From the NCBI GenBank assembly GCA_023052935.1, contig CM041292.1, positions 139,886,951 to 139,950,950 on the forward strand: DNA of 64,000 nt, given 5' to 3'. This stretch comes from Piezodorus guildinii. Its lineage: Eukaryota > Arthropoda > Insecta > Hemiptera > Pentatomidae. Numbering within the stretch: the stretch's first letter is position 1; every line of letters starts with the position of its first letter. Below are positions 9,901 through 21,110 of this stretch, one piece after another. Both the position numbers and the translations under genes were made by a program. The notes below the pieces were generated by a model that ran no database searches, was not told where the DNA came from, and saw only the letters and a program-made list of their open reading frames with translations.

Positions 9901-12900
9901 ATGGTTTCTTCATATTTTTGTTTTAAATATCGTTTGTTTCTCCTACTTTTATTCTGCTATCTTAGAGAAATTTATGTTTCAGAATTTAGATCTGTAGTAA
10001 AACAATGCTCTATCAAGTTATCCCGTTGCCTAGAAAAATACATTTCTATTTTTTTTTTCATTATTCTTTTGTTTCAATTTCCAAGTAACGATGTTGTTCT
10101 TCAAATACTTACCTTCGCCTAGTATTATAAAAATACAACAAAATATAATAAATAAATAATAAAATACCGAAATAATGGTTTCTTCATACTTTTTTTTTTA
10201 AATATCATATGTCTCTTCGCCTTTTATTCAACTATTTTTGAGATAATATTGATTCCAAATATCAAAGCGACCTAAAATTCTAATCTGCAGTTACAACAAT
10301 CCTCTTTCAAGTTTATTCTGATGCCTGAAAAAATACTGTTCTATTTTTTTTATCATTGTTTTGTTTCAATTTTTAAGTAACGATGTTGTTTTCAAAGACT
10401 TATCTCAGCCTAGTATTAATAAAATAGAAGAAAATATAATAAATATATAATAAAATACCGGAATAATGGTTTTTAGCATACTTTTTTTTAAATATCAATT
10501 GTCTATTCTACTATCTTTGAGATAATATTGATTCCAAATATCAAAGCGTCCTAAAATTCTAATCTGCAGTTACAACAATCCTCTTTCAAGTTTATTCTGA
10601 TGCCTGAAAAAATACTATTCTATTTTTTTCATCATTCTTTTGTTTCAATTTTTAAGTAACGATGTTGTTTTCAAAGACTTACCTCAGCCTAGTATTAATA
10701 AAATAGAAGAAAATATAATAAATATATAATAAAATACCGGAATAATGGTTTTTTTCATACTTTTTTTTAAATATCAATTGTCTATTCTACTGTTATTCTA
10801 CTATCTTTGAGATAATATTGATTCCAAATATCAAAGAGTCCTAAAATTCTAATCTGCAAGTACAACAATGCTCTTTTAAGTTTATTCTTTTTGCCTGGAA
10901 AAATACAATTCTATTCTATTTTTTTCATCATTCTTTTGTTTCAATTTTTAAGTAACGATGTTGTTTTCAAAGACTTACCTCAGCCTAGTATTAATAAAAT
11001 AGAAGAAAATATAATAAAATATATAATAAAATACCGGAATAATGGTTTTTTTCATACTTTTTTTTAAATATCAATTGTCTATTCTACTGTTATTCTACTA
11101 TCTTTGAGATAATATTGATTCCAAATTTACAGTTGTACTAAAATTTAGGTCTGCAGTTATGATACCTTAGATATGTTTAGAAAGTAGGACTTTTTGTAGC
11201 TTGTTATAAAAAACAATACTGCACTGGAATACCAGCAGATTCTTCTTAAATAATATTTCTTGATTCTTCATTCAGATTCTACTTGTCTTACTAGGTTTTC
11301 TGTAGAAGTGTATTCTGTTGCCTAGAACAAATTTTTCATACATGTGTTTTAAATATGGTTTGTTCCTTCATATTTTAAACTACTATCTTTGAGATAATTT
11401 TGCTGCTAAAGTAATATTTTGTTGCCTAGAAAAATACATTTTTATTTTTTTCATGGTTCATTTGTTATAATTTCCAAGTAACGATGTTGTTTTTCAAATA
11501 CTTACCTCAGCCTAGTACTAAGAAAATAGAAGAAAATATAATAAATCAATAATAAAATACCGGAATAATGGTTTCTTCATATTTTTGTTTTAAATATCGT
11601 TTGTTTCTCCTACTTTTATTCTGCTATCTTAGAGAAATTTATGTTTCAAAATTTAGATCTGTAGTAAAACAATGCTCTATCAAGTTATCCCGTTGCCTAG
11701 AAAAATACATTTCTATTTTTTTTTTCATTATTCTTTTGTTTCAATTTCCAAGTAACGATGTTGTTCTTCAAATACTTACCTTCGCCTAGTATTATAAAAA
11801 TACAACAAAATATAATAAATAAATAATAAAATACCGAAATAATGGTTTCTTCATACTTTTTTTTTTAAATATCATTTGTCTCTGCGCATTTTATTCAACT
11901 GTTTTTGAGATAATTTTGATTTCAAATATCAAAGAGTCCTAAAATTCTAATCTGCAAGTACAAAAATGCACTTTTAAGTTTATTCTTTTGCCTGGAAAAA
12001 TACAATTCTATTTTTTTTTTTTTTTTTTCATTATACTTTTGTTTTAATTCCTAAGTAACGATGTTGTTTTTCAAATACTTCCCTGGGCCTAGTAATAATA
12101 AAATAGAAGAAAATAATAATAAATAAATAATAAAATACCGGAATGATAGTTTCTTCATACTTTTTTTTTTAAATATCACTTGTCTCTTCGCCTTTTATTC
12201 AACTACCTATTAGATAATTTTCATTCCAAATACCAAAGCGTCCTAAAATTCTAATTTGCAGTTACAACAATGCTCTTTCAAGTTTATTCTGTTGCCTGGA
12301 AAAATACATTTCTATTTTTTTTTTTATTATTCTTTTGTTTCAATTTCCAAGTTACGGTGATGTTCTTCAAATACTTACCTTCGCCTAGTATTACGAAAAT
12401 AGAACAAAATAAAATGAATAAATAATAAAATACCAGAATAATGGTTTCTTCATACCTATGTTTTAAATATCATATGTCTCTTCGCCTTTTATTCAACTAT
12501 TTTTGAGATAATATTGATTCCAAATATCAAAGCGACCTAAAATTCTAATCTGCAGTTACAACAATCCTCTTTCAAGTTTATTCTGATGCCTGAAAAAATA
12601 CTGTTCTATTTTTTTTATCATTGTTTTGTTTCAATTTTTAAGTAACGATGTTGTTTTCAAAGACTTATCTCAGCCTAGTATTAATAAAATAGAAGAAAAT
12701 ATAATAAATATATAATAAAATACCGGAATAATGTTTTTTTTCAAACTTTTTTTTAAATATCAATTGTCTATTCTACTGTTATTCTACTATCTTTTAGATA
12801 ATATTGATTCCAAATATCAAAGCGTCCTAAAATTCTAATCTGCAGTTACAACAATCCTCTTTCAAGTTTATTCTGATGCCTGAAAAAATACTATTCTATT

Positions 12901-13288
12901 TTTTTCATCATTCTTTTGTTTCAATTTTTAAGTAACGATGTTGTTTTCAAATACTTACCTCAGCCTAGTATTAATAAAATAGAAGAAAATATAATAAATA
13001 TATAATAAAATACCGGAATAATGGTTTTTTTCATACTTTTTTTTAAATATCAATTGTCTATTCTACTGTCATTCTACTATCTTTGAGAAAATTCTTTTTC
13101 CAAATTTACATTTGTACTAAAATTTAGATCTGCAGTTACTACAATGCTCTATCAAGTTTATTCTGTTGCCTGGAAAAATACAGTTCTATTTTTTTTTCAT
13201 TATTCTTTTGTTTCAATTCCCTAGTAACGATGTTGTTTTTCAAATACTTACCTCAGCCTTGTATTAATAAAATAGATGAAAATATAGT
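6976..13288. repeat. Satellite with a 1.67-kb higher-order repeat
   Basis: Tandem ~285-bp monomers. A group of about six monomers plus the 165-bp spacer repeats with a period of 1678 and then 1667 bp: an identical landmark frame (MVSSYFCFKYRLF) starts at 8223, 9901 and 11568. The fourth copy (13563) is 1995 bp on because a partial module lies between. T-tract length and small indels differ between copies. The 73-codon frame is satellite sequence read by chance. Confidence 0.88.
7567..7741 (+). mobile_element. 5'-truncated LINE 3' end with poly(A) and 12-bp target duplication
   Basis: A 175-bp insertion splits a monomer. The 12 bases ACTGTTATTCTA are present on both sides (7555-7566 and 7742-7753). 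The insert ends with AATAAAAAA and a long A run (about 7709-7741). The matching monomer at 9415-9440 has no insert. This is a standard target-primed insertion of an unidentified LINE, untranslated region only. Confidence 0.9.
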
Positions 13289-13537
13289 GTGTGTGTGTGT
13301 TAGTGTGAGTGTAGTGTGTGTGTTTGTGGTTGATGTTGTGTTATGTACTCAGGAGCCCGGGGGAGCGTAAGACCCCAGCAGCTGCAACCATCAGATGCTC
13401 CTTGCGGGTTTTATTTTACATCTATGTATATTAAGGTATACGTTAATGAAGATTTTATAGTTAGTGCTTTTATTGTGTAACATTCATAAATCACTAATAA
13501 TATACCAAGGCTCTTTTGTTCAATTGATATATATTCA
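13289..13537. repeat. GT/GC module, 3'-truncated copy
   Basis: Starts with the GT tract and the CAGGAGCCCG segment, runs past TCACTAATAATATACCAAGG, and returns to satellite near 13538 without the GC-rich core or the spacer. Its end point differs from the other short copies (24034, 36208, 38403). Confidence 0.8.
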
Positions 13538-14119
13538 TAATTTAAAATAAAATACCGGAATAATGGTTTCTTCATATTTTTGTTTTAAATATCGTTTGTT
13601 TTTCCTACTTTTATTCTGCTATCTTAGAGAAATTTATGTTTCAAAATTTAGATCTGTAGTAGAACAATGCTCTATCAAGTTATCCCGTTGCCTAGAAAAA
13701 TACATTTCTATTTTTTTTTTCATTATTCTTTTGTTTCAATTTCCAAGTTACGATGGTGTTCTTCAAATACTTACCTTCGCCTAGTATTATGAAAATAGAA
13801 CAATATATAATGAATAAATAATAAAATACCGGAATAATGGTTTCTTCATACCTATGTTTTAAATATTAATTGTCTATTCTACTGTTATTCTACTATCTTT
13901 GAGAAAATTCTGTTTCCAAATTTACAGTTGTACTAAAATTTAGATCTGCAGTTATGATACCTTAGATATGTTTAGAAAGTAGGACTTTTTGTAGCTTTTT
14001 ATAAAAAACAATACTGCACTGGAATACCAGCAGATTCTTCTTTAATAATATTTCTTGATTCTTCATTCAGATTCTACTTGTCTTACTAGGTTTTCTATAG
14101 AAGTGTATTCTGTTGCCTA
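13538..14119. repeat. Satellite between partial module and Jockey fragment
   Basis: Two monomers plus the 165-bp spacer (13968). The last monomer stops at TTCTGTTGCCTAT, where the Jockey fragment begins. Confidence 0.88.
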
Positions 14120-14127
14120 TAACACAC

Positions 14128-15600
14128 AAGTCCTGGGTGCCAGACCCGGTCAAAGGCCTGTTCTACGTCGAGAAAGGCTCCCGTGCAGTACAACCCGCGC
14201 TCCAAAGCAGAAGAGATAACGTCCACCACACGATGACATTGCTGGATAGTGGAATGGGATGTTCGGAATCCGAACTGATGATCAGGGATGATATGATTAG
14301 AGTCAAGGATAGGATATATTCTTTTCAGAAGGAGTTTTTCAAGGATTTTACCCATAATAGGTAAAAGTGAAATTGGACGGTAAGAAGATGGATGTTCGAG
14401 CGGCTTTTGGGGTTTGGGAATCATCTTAACAATAGATAGTTTCCAGGAGTCAGGAAAATATGTGGTCCGGAGGATAGCGTTATATATGTAGGTAAGAAAA
14501 AGGATGGATTTTCGAGGAAGCTGTTTCATTATATGGGAAGTAATTAGATAATGTCCAGGAGCTTTGCGGGAAGGTCATCTGTGAATGATATTGGATATTT
14601 CTGAAGGATGATATGCTGTAGGAGGTAGGGTCATTTAGAGAGGAATATCAAGTTCTGTTTCGATACATTCAAGATGGTTGGGATTGAGTATGTCAGGATG
14701 AGGATTGTATATTTTAGAGAGGTGCTGAGCGAATATATGGGATTTTTCTTCGTCAGATCGTGTCCAGGTTTGAGTTTCAGTAAGAAGTGGATGGTTGAAA
14801 TCTTTAAACCTGAGGAGTTTTTTAGTAGTCGTCCAGAGTGACTTGTCAGTAACAGTGAGAGATTCCGTCAAGTATTGTAAATTTTGAATTTTGTATTTTC
14901 TGATTTCTGATTTTAGTTTGTTAGTCAGTTGGGTGTAATAAGTTTTGTCTGTTGGGTATCTGGTCCTGTGCCACTTCAATCTTGCTCTGCGTTTATCTCT
15001 TAATAAGATCTGAATGTGCTGTGGTAGGTTACTTTGTGGGGGTTTATTAATTTTGGTGTTTGTTGTGTTGTCTATTATGCTGCTACTTATTGAGTCAGTT
15101 AGTTTTTTTATGGCTAGATCAATATCTTGTTGTGTCTTTAGTGGATGTTTTAAGTCTAGTTTATGTTCCAAGTCATATCGAAATTGGTCCCAGTTTACAC
15201 GTCCAGTAATTAATGTAGGAGGAGAGGGTTTAAGAACAAAGTTTGAATGCAAGGAAAGCAGAACTGGGCTGTGGTCAGATGAAAGAGTTACATGGAAAGG
15301 ACGAGTTAAAATAATTACAGAAGAGGATTGTATAGCGTCAGATGGAGTAGAAGGAAGAAGGGAATGAGGCAAATATTTGTGGATAAGGATGCAAGAACCA
15401 GCATGGGAAGTATTGTCTGGGTGGTCTGATCTGTAAGTGATGTAGTCACGTATGTAAAAGCGAGATCGTTGCGTGAAATGAGTTTCAGTCAGAAGTGCTA
15501 TGTCTATGTGGTTGTGATGTAGAAATATGTCTAGTTCGTCTCGGTGGTTGAGTAAGCCGTTAGCGTTCCATAAAAGTATAGTCAGAGACCTAGCACTCAT
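14128..15600 (-). pseudogene. Jockey ORF2 (endonuclease-RT), broken
   Basis: ORF2 makes the nick and copies element RNA. ATG at 15598-15600. The endonuclease has its Asn motif (LLWNANGL) and Glu motif (LLTETHF), then jumps from ILTRPFHVT to LSSDHSPVLL. The central portion, including the GDFN-type catalytic motif, is missing in frame. The linker continues to two in-frame stops, TAA at 14635-14637 and TGA at 14575-14577. RT then continues in the same frame: RKAPG, SSYRPISLLPIMGKILEKLL, DHQFGFRTSHSTIQQC and LDVEQAFDRVWHPGL. It is cut at the junction before the YADD box. This copy cannot be active. Confidence 0.9.
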
Positions 15601-17138
15601 CGTGGGAGATTGAACGGGATTTCGGTAAGGATTCTAGTAAGAAGGTTGATAAGTGGCTGGATAGTTTGCTTAAGATCTGTGAGGAAGGAATTCAGGATTG
15701 AGTATATGTCGGGTGGGTGTAAATCGGAGGTTTGAGGAATATAATTAGCTTGGACGGGAACTTGAACAGAGGCTGGAGGCTGTACCCTTCTAGGGATACG
15801 AGGATTTACATTCAAAGGTGATTGAGGTTGGGGTTTTGATTGAATTGTTTGGATCGAACGGGATGGCGGTTGTTGAGGATGTTTTGACGGCAAATCGACC
15901 TGGAGAGGTAAATGATGAGGAGGGATTGTTTGGTGTGGAACTTCAGTCTTGGGATGGGAGGTCTGGTGTCTAGGTTGGGAGGTCTGTTGTCTGGATTGGG
16001 AGTTCAGAGGCGCCTGACGTTGAGATTGTCGAGTCTGCAAGGTGGTCTCGGAGTGATGCTTCTGAGTGAACTGACGAGTGTGGTTTATTGGTTTAGAGGT
16101 CGATGGCTGTTGAGCGATGCTGACTGGAGGTTTTTGAAATTCCGGAAAATTCACTAAGCTTTCCAATGCGGGAGGTGCCTGTGTTGTACTATTCTGTTCC
16201 AGACTGTTTGATGGAGGGTTCAGTGATCTAGTCCTGAGCAGATTTTTATAGACCGAGCAGCCTCTGTAACTCGCAGGGTGTGCTTCACCACAGAAAGCAC
16301 ATTTCGCTGGCTCGTCACGTGGTTTTTGGCAGGTATCTGTGGCATGTGGGCCGGCACATTTGACGCACCGAGCCTGGTGGTAGCAGTACGTCTTTGTGTG
16401 TCCCAAGTTTTGACACTTGGTACATTGCACTATTGTTGTTTTCTGTCGAGGCTGTTCAAAGCGGACTGTGGAGAACACTAATCTTGTTACATGAAAAATT
16501 TCTGCATTGTTTCTGGCTGGTTCAAGATCCACGAAAAATAGAGGTAACGGATACTTTCCAGTTGGATGCGTGACGCAAGTAACATGTCTGACATTATGTC
16601 CTATTTCTTCTAGTGCTCTTCTGATAGCTTCCGTGGGAGTGGTTGAGTGAAGCCCTCTTAGAACTACTCTATATGACTTTTCTTGCTTTAATTGGTAGCA
16701 ATGAAAATCGTAGTTATTCGAATTCCAATGGCTAATGAGCTTTTTATAACTATCTTTTGTAGTTGTGTTGATTTTGATATCATTGATTCTTAAATAACAT
16801 CGAAAGTTGGCCTGTCCGATCAAGTCTGCTATTTCCTGACCAAAAGAAAAAAAATTGTTAACAAAAATTGGTGGTGGCTCGGGGTCACAAAACCCTTGTG
16901 GCTCAGGAGTCCCGGATGTTATGTTGGCTGCAACTGAATTGTTGCCGAATGAGGAGAGTGGGGCATTAAAGACAGACGGTGAGGTTGAAGTTGATGCGGT
17001 TGGTTCAATACTGTTGGCTGCAGTGAGTTTACTGTGAGTTTTTGGCGGTGCGATATTTTGATCATTCGCCTGTTTTGTTTTCGCAGGCTTATTTTTCGTT
17101 TTGTTTGGAGAATTACCCCCGGAACCCGGAGGGAGGGA
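15597..17138 (-). CDS. Jockey ORF1 (Gag-like nucleic-acid-binding protein), 5' truncated
   Basis: ORF1 proteins of Jockey elements coat the element RNA. The frame is open without a stop from the 5' junction near 17138 to TGA at 15597-15599, about 510 codons. A Ser/Thr/Pro/Asn-rich N-terminal part is followed by a domain ending in SYRVVLRGLHSTTPTEAIRR, the PRE_C2HC type seen in these proteins. Three Cys/His knuckles come next: CTKCQNLGHTKTYC, CVKCAGPHATDTC and CAFCGEAHPASYRGC. The C-terminal 200 residues are rich in Gln, Pro, Ser and His. The stop overlaps the ORF2 start as ATGA. The real start is lost. Good match to the family. Confidence 0.88.
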   Translation of the reverse strand, partial: SLPPGSGGNSPNKTKNKPAKTKQANDQNIAPPKTHSKLTAANSIEPTASTSTSPSVFNAPLSSFGNNSVAANITSGTPEPQGFCDPEPPPIFVNNFFSFGQEIADLIGQANFRCYLRINDIKINTTTKDSYKKLISHWNSNNYDFHCYQLKQEKSYRVVLRGLHSTTPTEAIRRALEEIGHNVRHVTCVTHPTGKYPLPLFFVDLEPARNNAEIFHVTRLVFSTVRFEQPRQKTTIVQCTKCQNLGHTKTYCYHQARCVKCAGPHATDTCQKPRDEPAKCAFCGEAHPASYRGCSVYKNLLRTRSLNPPSNSLEQNSTTQAPPALESLVNFPEFQKPPVSIAQQPSTSKPINHTRQFTQKHHSETTLQTRQSQRQAPLNSQSRQQTSQPRHQTSHPKTEVPHQTIPPHHLPLQVDLPSKHPQQPPSRSIQTIQSKPQPQSPLNVNPRIPRRVQPPASVQVPVQANYIPQTSDLHPPDIYSILNSFLTDLKQTIQPLINLLTRILTEIPFNLPR

Positions 17139-18050
17139 GTTACGGTCATGTTGTTTTTCAAATACTTCCCTGGGCCTAGTAATAATAAAATAGAAGAAAA
17201 TATAATAAATATATAATAAAATACCGGAATGATGGATTCTTCATACTTTTGATTTAAATATCAATTATCTCTTCTACTGCTATTCTACTATCTTAGAGAT
17301 AATTTTGTTTCCTTTACAGTTGTACTAAGATTTAAATCTGCACTTACAATAATGCTCTATCATGTTTATTCTGTTGCCTAGAAAATACATTTCTATTATT
17401 TTTTTTTTCATTATTCTCTTGATTCAATTCCTAAGTAACGATGTCGTTTTCAAATACTTACCTCGGGCTAGTATTAATAAAATATAATAAATAAATAATA
17501 AAATACCGAAATAATAGTTTCTTCATACTTTTGTTTTAAATATCATTTGTTTCTTCTACTTTTATGTTACTATCATTGAGAAATTTATGTTTCAAAATTT
17601 AGATCTGTAGTTACAACAACGCTCTATCAAGTTTATTCTGTTGCCTGGAAAAATACATTTCTATTTTTTTCATCATTCTTTTTTCTCAATTTCTAAGTAA
17701 CGATGTTGTTTTCAAATACTTACATCAGCCTAGTATTAAGAAAATAGAAGAAAACAAATAAATAAATAATAAAATACCGGAATGATAGATTCTTCATACT
17801 TTTGATTTAAATATCATTTGTTTCTTCGCCTTTTATTTAACTATCTTTGAGAAAATTTTGATTCCAAATATCAAAGAGTCCTAAAATTCTAATCTGCAGT
17901 TACAACAATGCTCTTTCAAGTTTATTCTGTTGCCTGGAAAAATACAGTTCTATTTTTTTTTTCATTATTCTTTTGTTTCAATTCCCTAGTAACGATGTTG
18001 TTTTTCAAATACTTACCTCAGCCTTGTATTAATAAAATAGATGAAAATAT
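17139..18050. repeat. Satellite between two insertions
   Basis: About three monomers, resuming at TTACGGTCATGTTGTTTTTC after the Jockey fragment and ending at GATGAAAATATA before the next module copy. Confidence 0.88.
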
Positions 18051-18461
18051 AGTGTGTGTGTGTGTGTTTGTGTGAGTGTAGTGTGTGTGTTTGTGTGAGT
18101 GTAGTGTGTGTGTTTGTGGTTGATGTAGTGTTATGTACTCAGGAGCCCGGGGGAGCGTAAGACCCCAGCAGCTGCAACCATCAGATGCCCCTTGTGGGTT
18201 TTATTTTACATCTATGTATATTAAGGTATACGTTAATGAAGATTTTATAGTTAGTGCTTTTATCGTGTAACATTCATAAATCACTAATAATATACCAAGG
18301 CTCTTTTGTTCAATTGAAATGAATACAATTCTTAAAAGTTTTTTTTTTTTTATGGTTCCTAAAAGCTGATAACCTGAAGTGAAAAACAAAAAAAAAATCC
18401 TTTACAATTTATAAAACTAATGATGATGACAGTGACGATAAATACAATGCTATTATCATAT
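18051..18461. repeat. GT/GC module copy 3, left part
   Basis: Begins with two rounds of the GT block (TTTGTGTGAGTGTAGTGTG repeated). It runs to CAATGCTATTATCATAT at 18461, where a LINE interrupts it. The right part resumes at 21111. Confidence 0.88.
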
Positions 18462-18618
18462 TTTATTTATTTTATTTTATTTATTGTTTAAATGCATCTA
18501 CCCACTAAGGGTCATTAGCATATTACAATGCATACATTATATGGTCAATATAACATTAGTTCTGTTTTTTTTTCTCTTTGACATTGTTAATAAACTATAT
18601 ATGATTATACACTCCACA
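18462..18618 (-). other. 3' UTR and A-rich tail of the deleted LINE
   Basis: Non-coding on the minus strand after the stop at 18619. It ends with AATAAATAAAATAAAATAAA directly at the target duplication, the signature of target-primed insertion. AATAAA motifs occur in the tail. Confidence 0.8.
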
Positions 18619-19538
18619 TTATTTTAAAAACTTGAATAACCTTTTAACTCTGTCCTCACTGTCACCAAGAGCAACGTCCAGCCTGTTACTTATCCACTGT
18701 CAGCGGACTCTTGCAAGTCCTGGAGGTCGGAGGGTAGAGTCTCTTCAGGAGGTAAGTATGGGTAATGGCGGTATGGCCGCAGCGTGGTCTGGCTAGGACG
18801 ACTTCTTCATGACGGTTTCTTCTCTCAGACCATCTAGAAATACCTTTTGAATTTGTATTCACATCACCCTCGAACTTTATTGTAATCGGGAAGTGATCGC
18901 TTCCATTCAAGGTATCTTTGACTCACCAATGAACTTTGTAAAGGAGTTTTACGTCTACGAATGACAAATCAATAGCGGAAAGAGTGCCATTAGCGCAGAA
19001 ATGAGTCGGGGAGCCATCGTTAACTAATACTAAGAAGTTATTGTTGTCCATAAACGTTTCTATTTCCTTCCCCCTATTTTGGTAGTCGGATAGAGTGGAG
19101 CCCCACAGTGTGCTGTGTTCGTTCAGATCTCCAACCAGGATGATAGGTCTTGGAAGTTGATCAACTATTAATTGTAGGTCGCTGCATGTGAAATTTCGAT
19201 TTGGTGGTATATAAATATTGCAGATTGTAATGGGTTCTGGTCTGTATATTTTAGCAGCTACAACTTCTAAAGATAATTTGATGTTCATTGGTTCTGAAAA
19301 TACATGTTTTTACCATTATTGCTACTCCTTCCCAGGCATGCTTACTATCAGTTCTATCTTTTCGATAAATATTAAAGTTTTTTAAAATTACTGCCTGCGA
19401 TTCTAAAAAATGTGTCTCTTGTAAACAAAAACAAATAGGATTTTCTTCGGAAAAAAGTATTCTAAAATATTCATAATGTTTGTAGAAACCATTGCAGTTC
19501 CACTGCACAATTACCGAGTTCTTACTATTAATTGTCAT
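18619..19538 (-). pseudogene. ORF2 remnant: endonuclease fused to the C-terminal Cys region, RT absent
   Basis: The ATG at 19536-19538 opens with VIVQWNCNGF (Asn motif) and CLQETHF (Glu motif). After a frameshift near 19290 the endonuclease goes on with ICNIYIPPNRNF, ILVGDLNEHSTLWGS (catalytic Asp/Asn) and IDLSFVD. An in-frame TGA at 18923 precedes GSDHFPI (His motif). At KGISRW, near 18826, it joins in frame to RHEEVVLARPRCGHTAITHT and CKSPLTVD, the zinc-like tail that normally follows RT and RNase H. A second small deletion shifts frame before LDVALGDSEDRVKRLFKFLK and the stop at 18619. RT is entirely missing. Confidence 0.87.
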
Positions 19539-19587
19539 AAAGTAAAATTTTATAAAATTAGTTGATGTTTAAGAGTCTCTCCATCGA

Positions 19588-20891
19588 TTAGTTGTCAGTA
19601 CTTTCATCAGTGTTTATCGCACTTTCTATTGTGTCCCACTGTTTTTTTAACAATTTAGATATTTCTAATTTTGTACGGCGATCATGTATTAGTGATTTAG
19701 TATCCGTCAGCATGGCCCTAAGGCCTTCTTTATTACTAGTAAATTCGCCAACTAATGCCCTGACGTTTTTATTGGTAGACGATAGTTCAATAATTTTAGT
19801 CATCTCATCAAAAGATATTGGATATTTCTCACTATTGTCTTCGATAACCTTTCGGGCGCCTTCAAAGTTACTCGTAGAATTGCTCTCGGACTTTTTTAAT
19901 TTCTTTGTTTTTTTACTGAGACTTTGGGTAGCTACCATGGGTGGAAATTCATTCAAATCAATCGTATTTTCGGAATCTTCTTGAGGATCCAACGTTAGGT
20001 TTAACTCAGTTGTCGATACAGCTGAAGGAGTAGTGGTGGAATGACACCGTTTGACGCCAGAAACCACAGTAGGTACCAATATCAAGTTATTACTATCGAT
20101 TCCAACTGTTGTTTCGGTAGGTTGTTTCCCTGTAACAATACCTTCAGTTATAACCTGGTTCCCGGGGAGCTTCTTCACTGTGATAGCGTTTTCATGGCGA
20201 CTGGCTGGCGTTGGCTCTACTGTGAAATTCCTATTGGGAATAATATCGTTTGGCGTATCTAATATAAAATTATTGATGTTTTCTTTTTTACTAACGCTGT
20301 TTGTTTCATTATTAAAATTAATTAGTTTATTTTCTTTTTGGTTGATTTGAGACTCAGGGATATCACCGTTATTTTCGCACTCAGGGCGATCAGTAGAATG
20401 TGGCCCGGTCGCTTACAAATAAAACAAGTGACAATGTCCTCACTGAAAAAAATTCGGTAAGGAATTTGTCATGAAAAAGGAAACTGTCATGCGGGGTTCA
20501 CTAGGCGCTTTATGTTAATTTCTTTATCATCAATGACTATAGATTTATGGTTCTTTAAAATACTATCAACAGCTTCTTTGTTGCTAAAATGGATACAAAA
20601 TCGGGAGTTTGAGATTCTGGATGTATAGCGGATAAATTTAGGATCGATTAGGGATGCAATTTTCAGAACGTATTCTTTTTGTTTGATGCCTGGATGGGTG
20701 TGTAAGATGATTGCATTTTCACGTTTGGAAAATCTTTCGGCAGCGGTAGCTTTAGCGTAACTTGTTTCGATAGGGTCAAGGTTATGTGTTCCGTTACTAT
20801 TTTTTGGATTATTTTCCATTACTTTTTCGTTTTGGTTTATTGGTCTCATATCGTTAGGGGAAACTGAAGACGTATTGGTTTTTTCTAACAT
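19588..20891 (-). pseudogene. ORF1 of the deleted LINE, frameshifted
   Basis: The ATG at 20889-20891 starts MLEKTNTSSVSP. The first part (to about 20487) holds ENAIILHTHPGIKQKEYVLK, RFCIHFSNKEAVDSILKNHK and INIKRLVNPA, the RRM-like segment common in Jockey-type ORF1. A deletion follows the NPA motif. Near 20430 a knuckle piece CFICKRPGH appears. One base out of frame, DRPEC and the remainder run open to TAG at 19588: a Ser/Thr/Asn-rich linker, LNEFPPM, then a charged C-terminus. At least one deletion and one frameshift break it. Confidence 0.82.
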
Positions 20892-21110
20892 AGCTACAGA
20901 GCCAAAAGCTCTGAGCACCTATAAAGGCGTTTAGTATCCCAACTTCTGATCAGTTTATCAACTTCCAATGTATAATTGGAACACGCGCCCTCAAATAGTC
21001 CAAATCGCATAAAATAATAAATATATTTTCACAAAACACTTTAAAATAATAAAAACCTTTCAGACTGACCTGAAGTGTGACTGCTTCACATGGGCCCCAA
21101 ACAGCTGTTT
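20892..21110 (-). promoter_or_regulatory. 5' untranslated region of the deleted LINE
   Basis: About 220 bp between the target duplication and the ORF1 ATG, starting with a 12-bp palindrome. Jockey elements carry an internal promoter here. I see no motif firm enough to name. Confidence 0.5.

Larger units (their letters stand above)
14120..17138 (-). mobile_element. Jockey-type LINE fragment truncated at both ends
   Basis: A 3-kb piece of a non-LTR retrotransposon on the minus strand: most of ORF1, the overlapping start of ORF2, and the front of RT. The 5' side ends inside ORF1 near 17138 and the 3' side ends inside RT near 14120, so promoter, 3' UTR and tail are all missing. I see no target duplication, and roughly 50-60 bp of the monomer are missing at the insertion point. 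Loss of the 3' end is unusual for a primary LINE insertion. It points to later deletion or to capture of a fragment during break repair. Confidence 0.88.
18462..21110 (-). mobile_element. Internally deleted Jockey-type LINE with target duplication and A-rich tail
   Basis: A 2.65-kb insertion in the module. CTATTATCATAT occurs on both sides (18450-18461 and 21111-21122), and the empty site is seen in another module copy near 23811. In element orientation the 5' end begins with the palindrome AAACAGCTGTTT and the 3' end carries an A-rich tail built from TAAA/TAAAA units. ORF1, the endonuclease and the C-terminal end of ORF2 are recognisable, but the whole RT region is gone. Both ends look authentic, so it resembles a short non-autonomous derivative that could have been moved by a full-length relative. 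Confidence 0.9.

Noticed and set aside
5541..14119. CRISPR-like array of repeats and spacers
   Set aside because: The unit is about 285 bp, the whole unit repeats, and the context is eukaryotic with retroelements.
15014..16481. Plus-strand frames over the Jockey fragment
   Set aside because: They are shadows of ORF1 and ORF2, which are on the minus strand and carry clear family motifs.
18201..18389. 62-codon minus-strand frame in the module (a related 70-codon frame at 63066)
   Set aside because: It includes translation of the A/T runs, varies in length between copies and has no motif.
19592..20350. Plus-strand frames over the deleted LINE
   Set aside because: Shadows of the minus-strand ORF1, without motifs.
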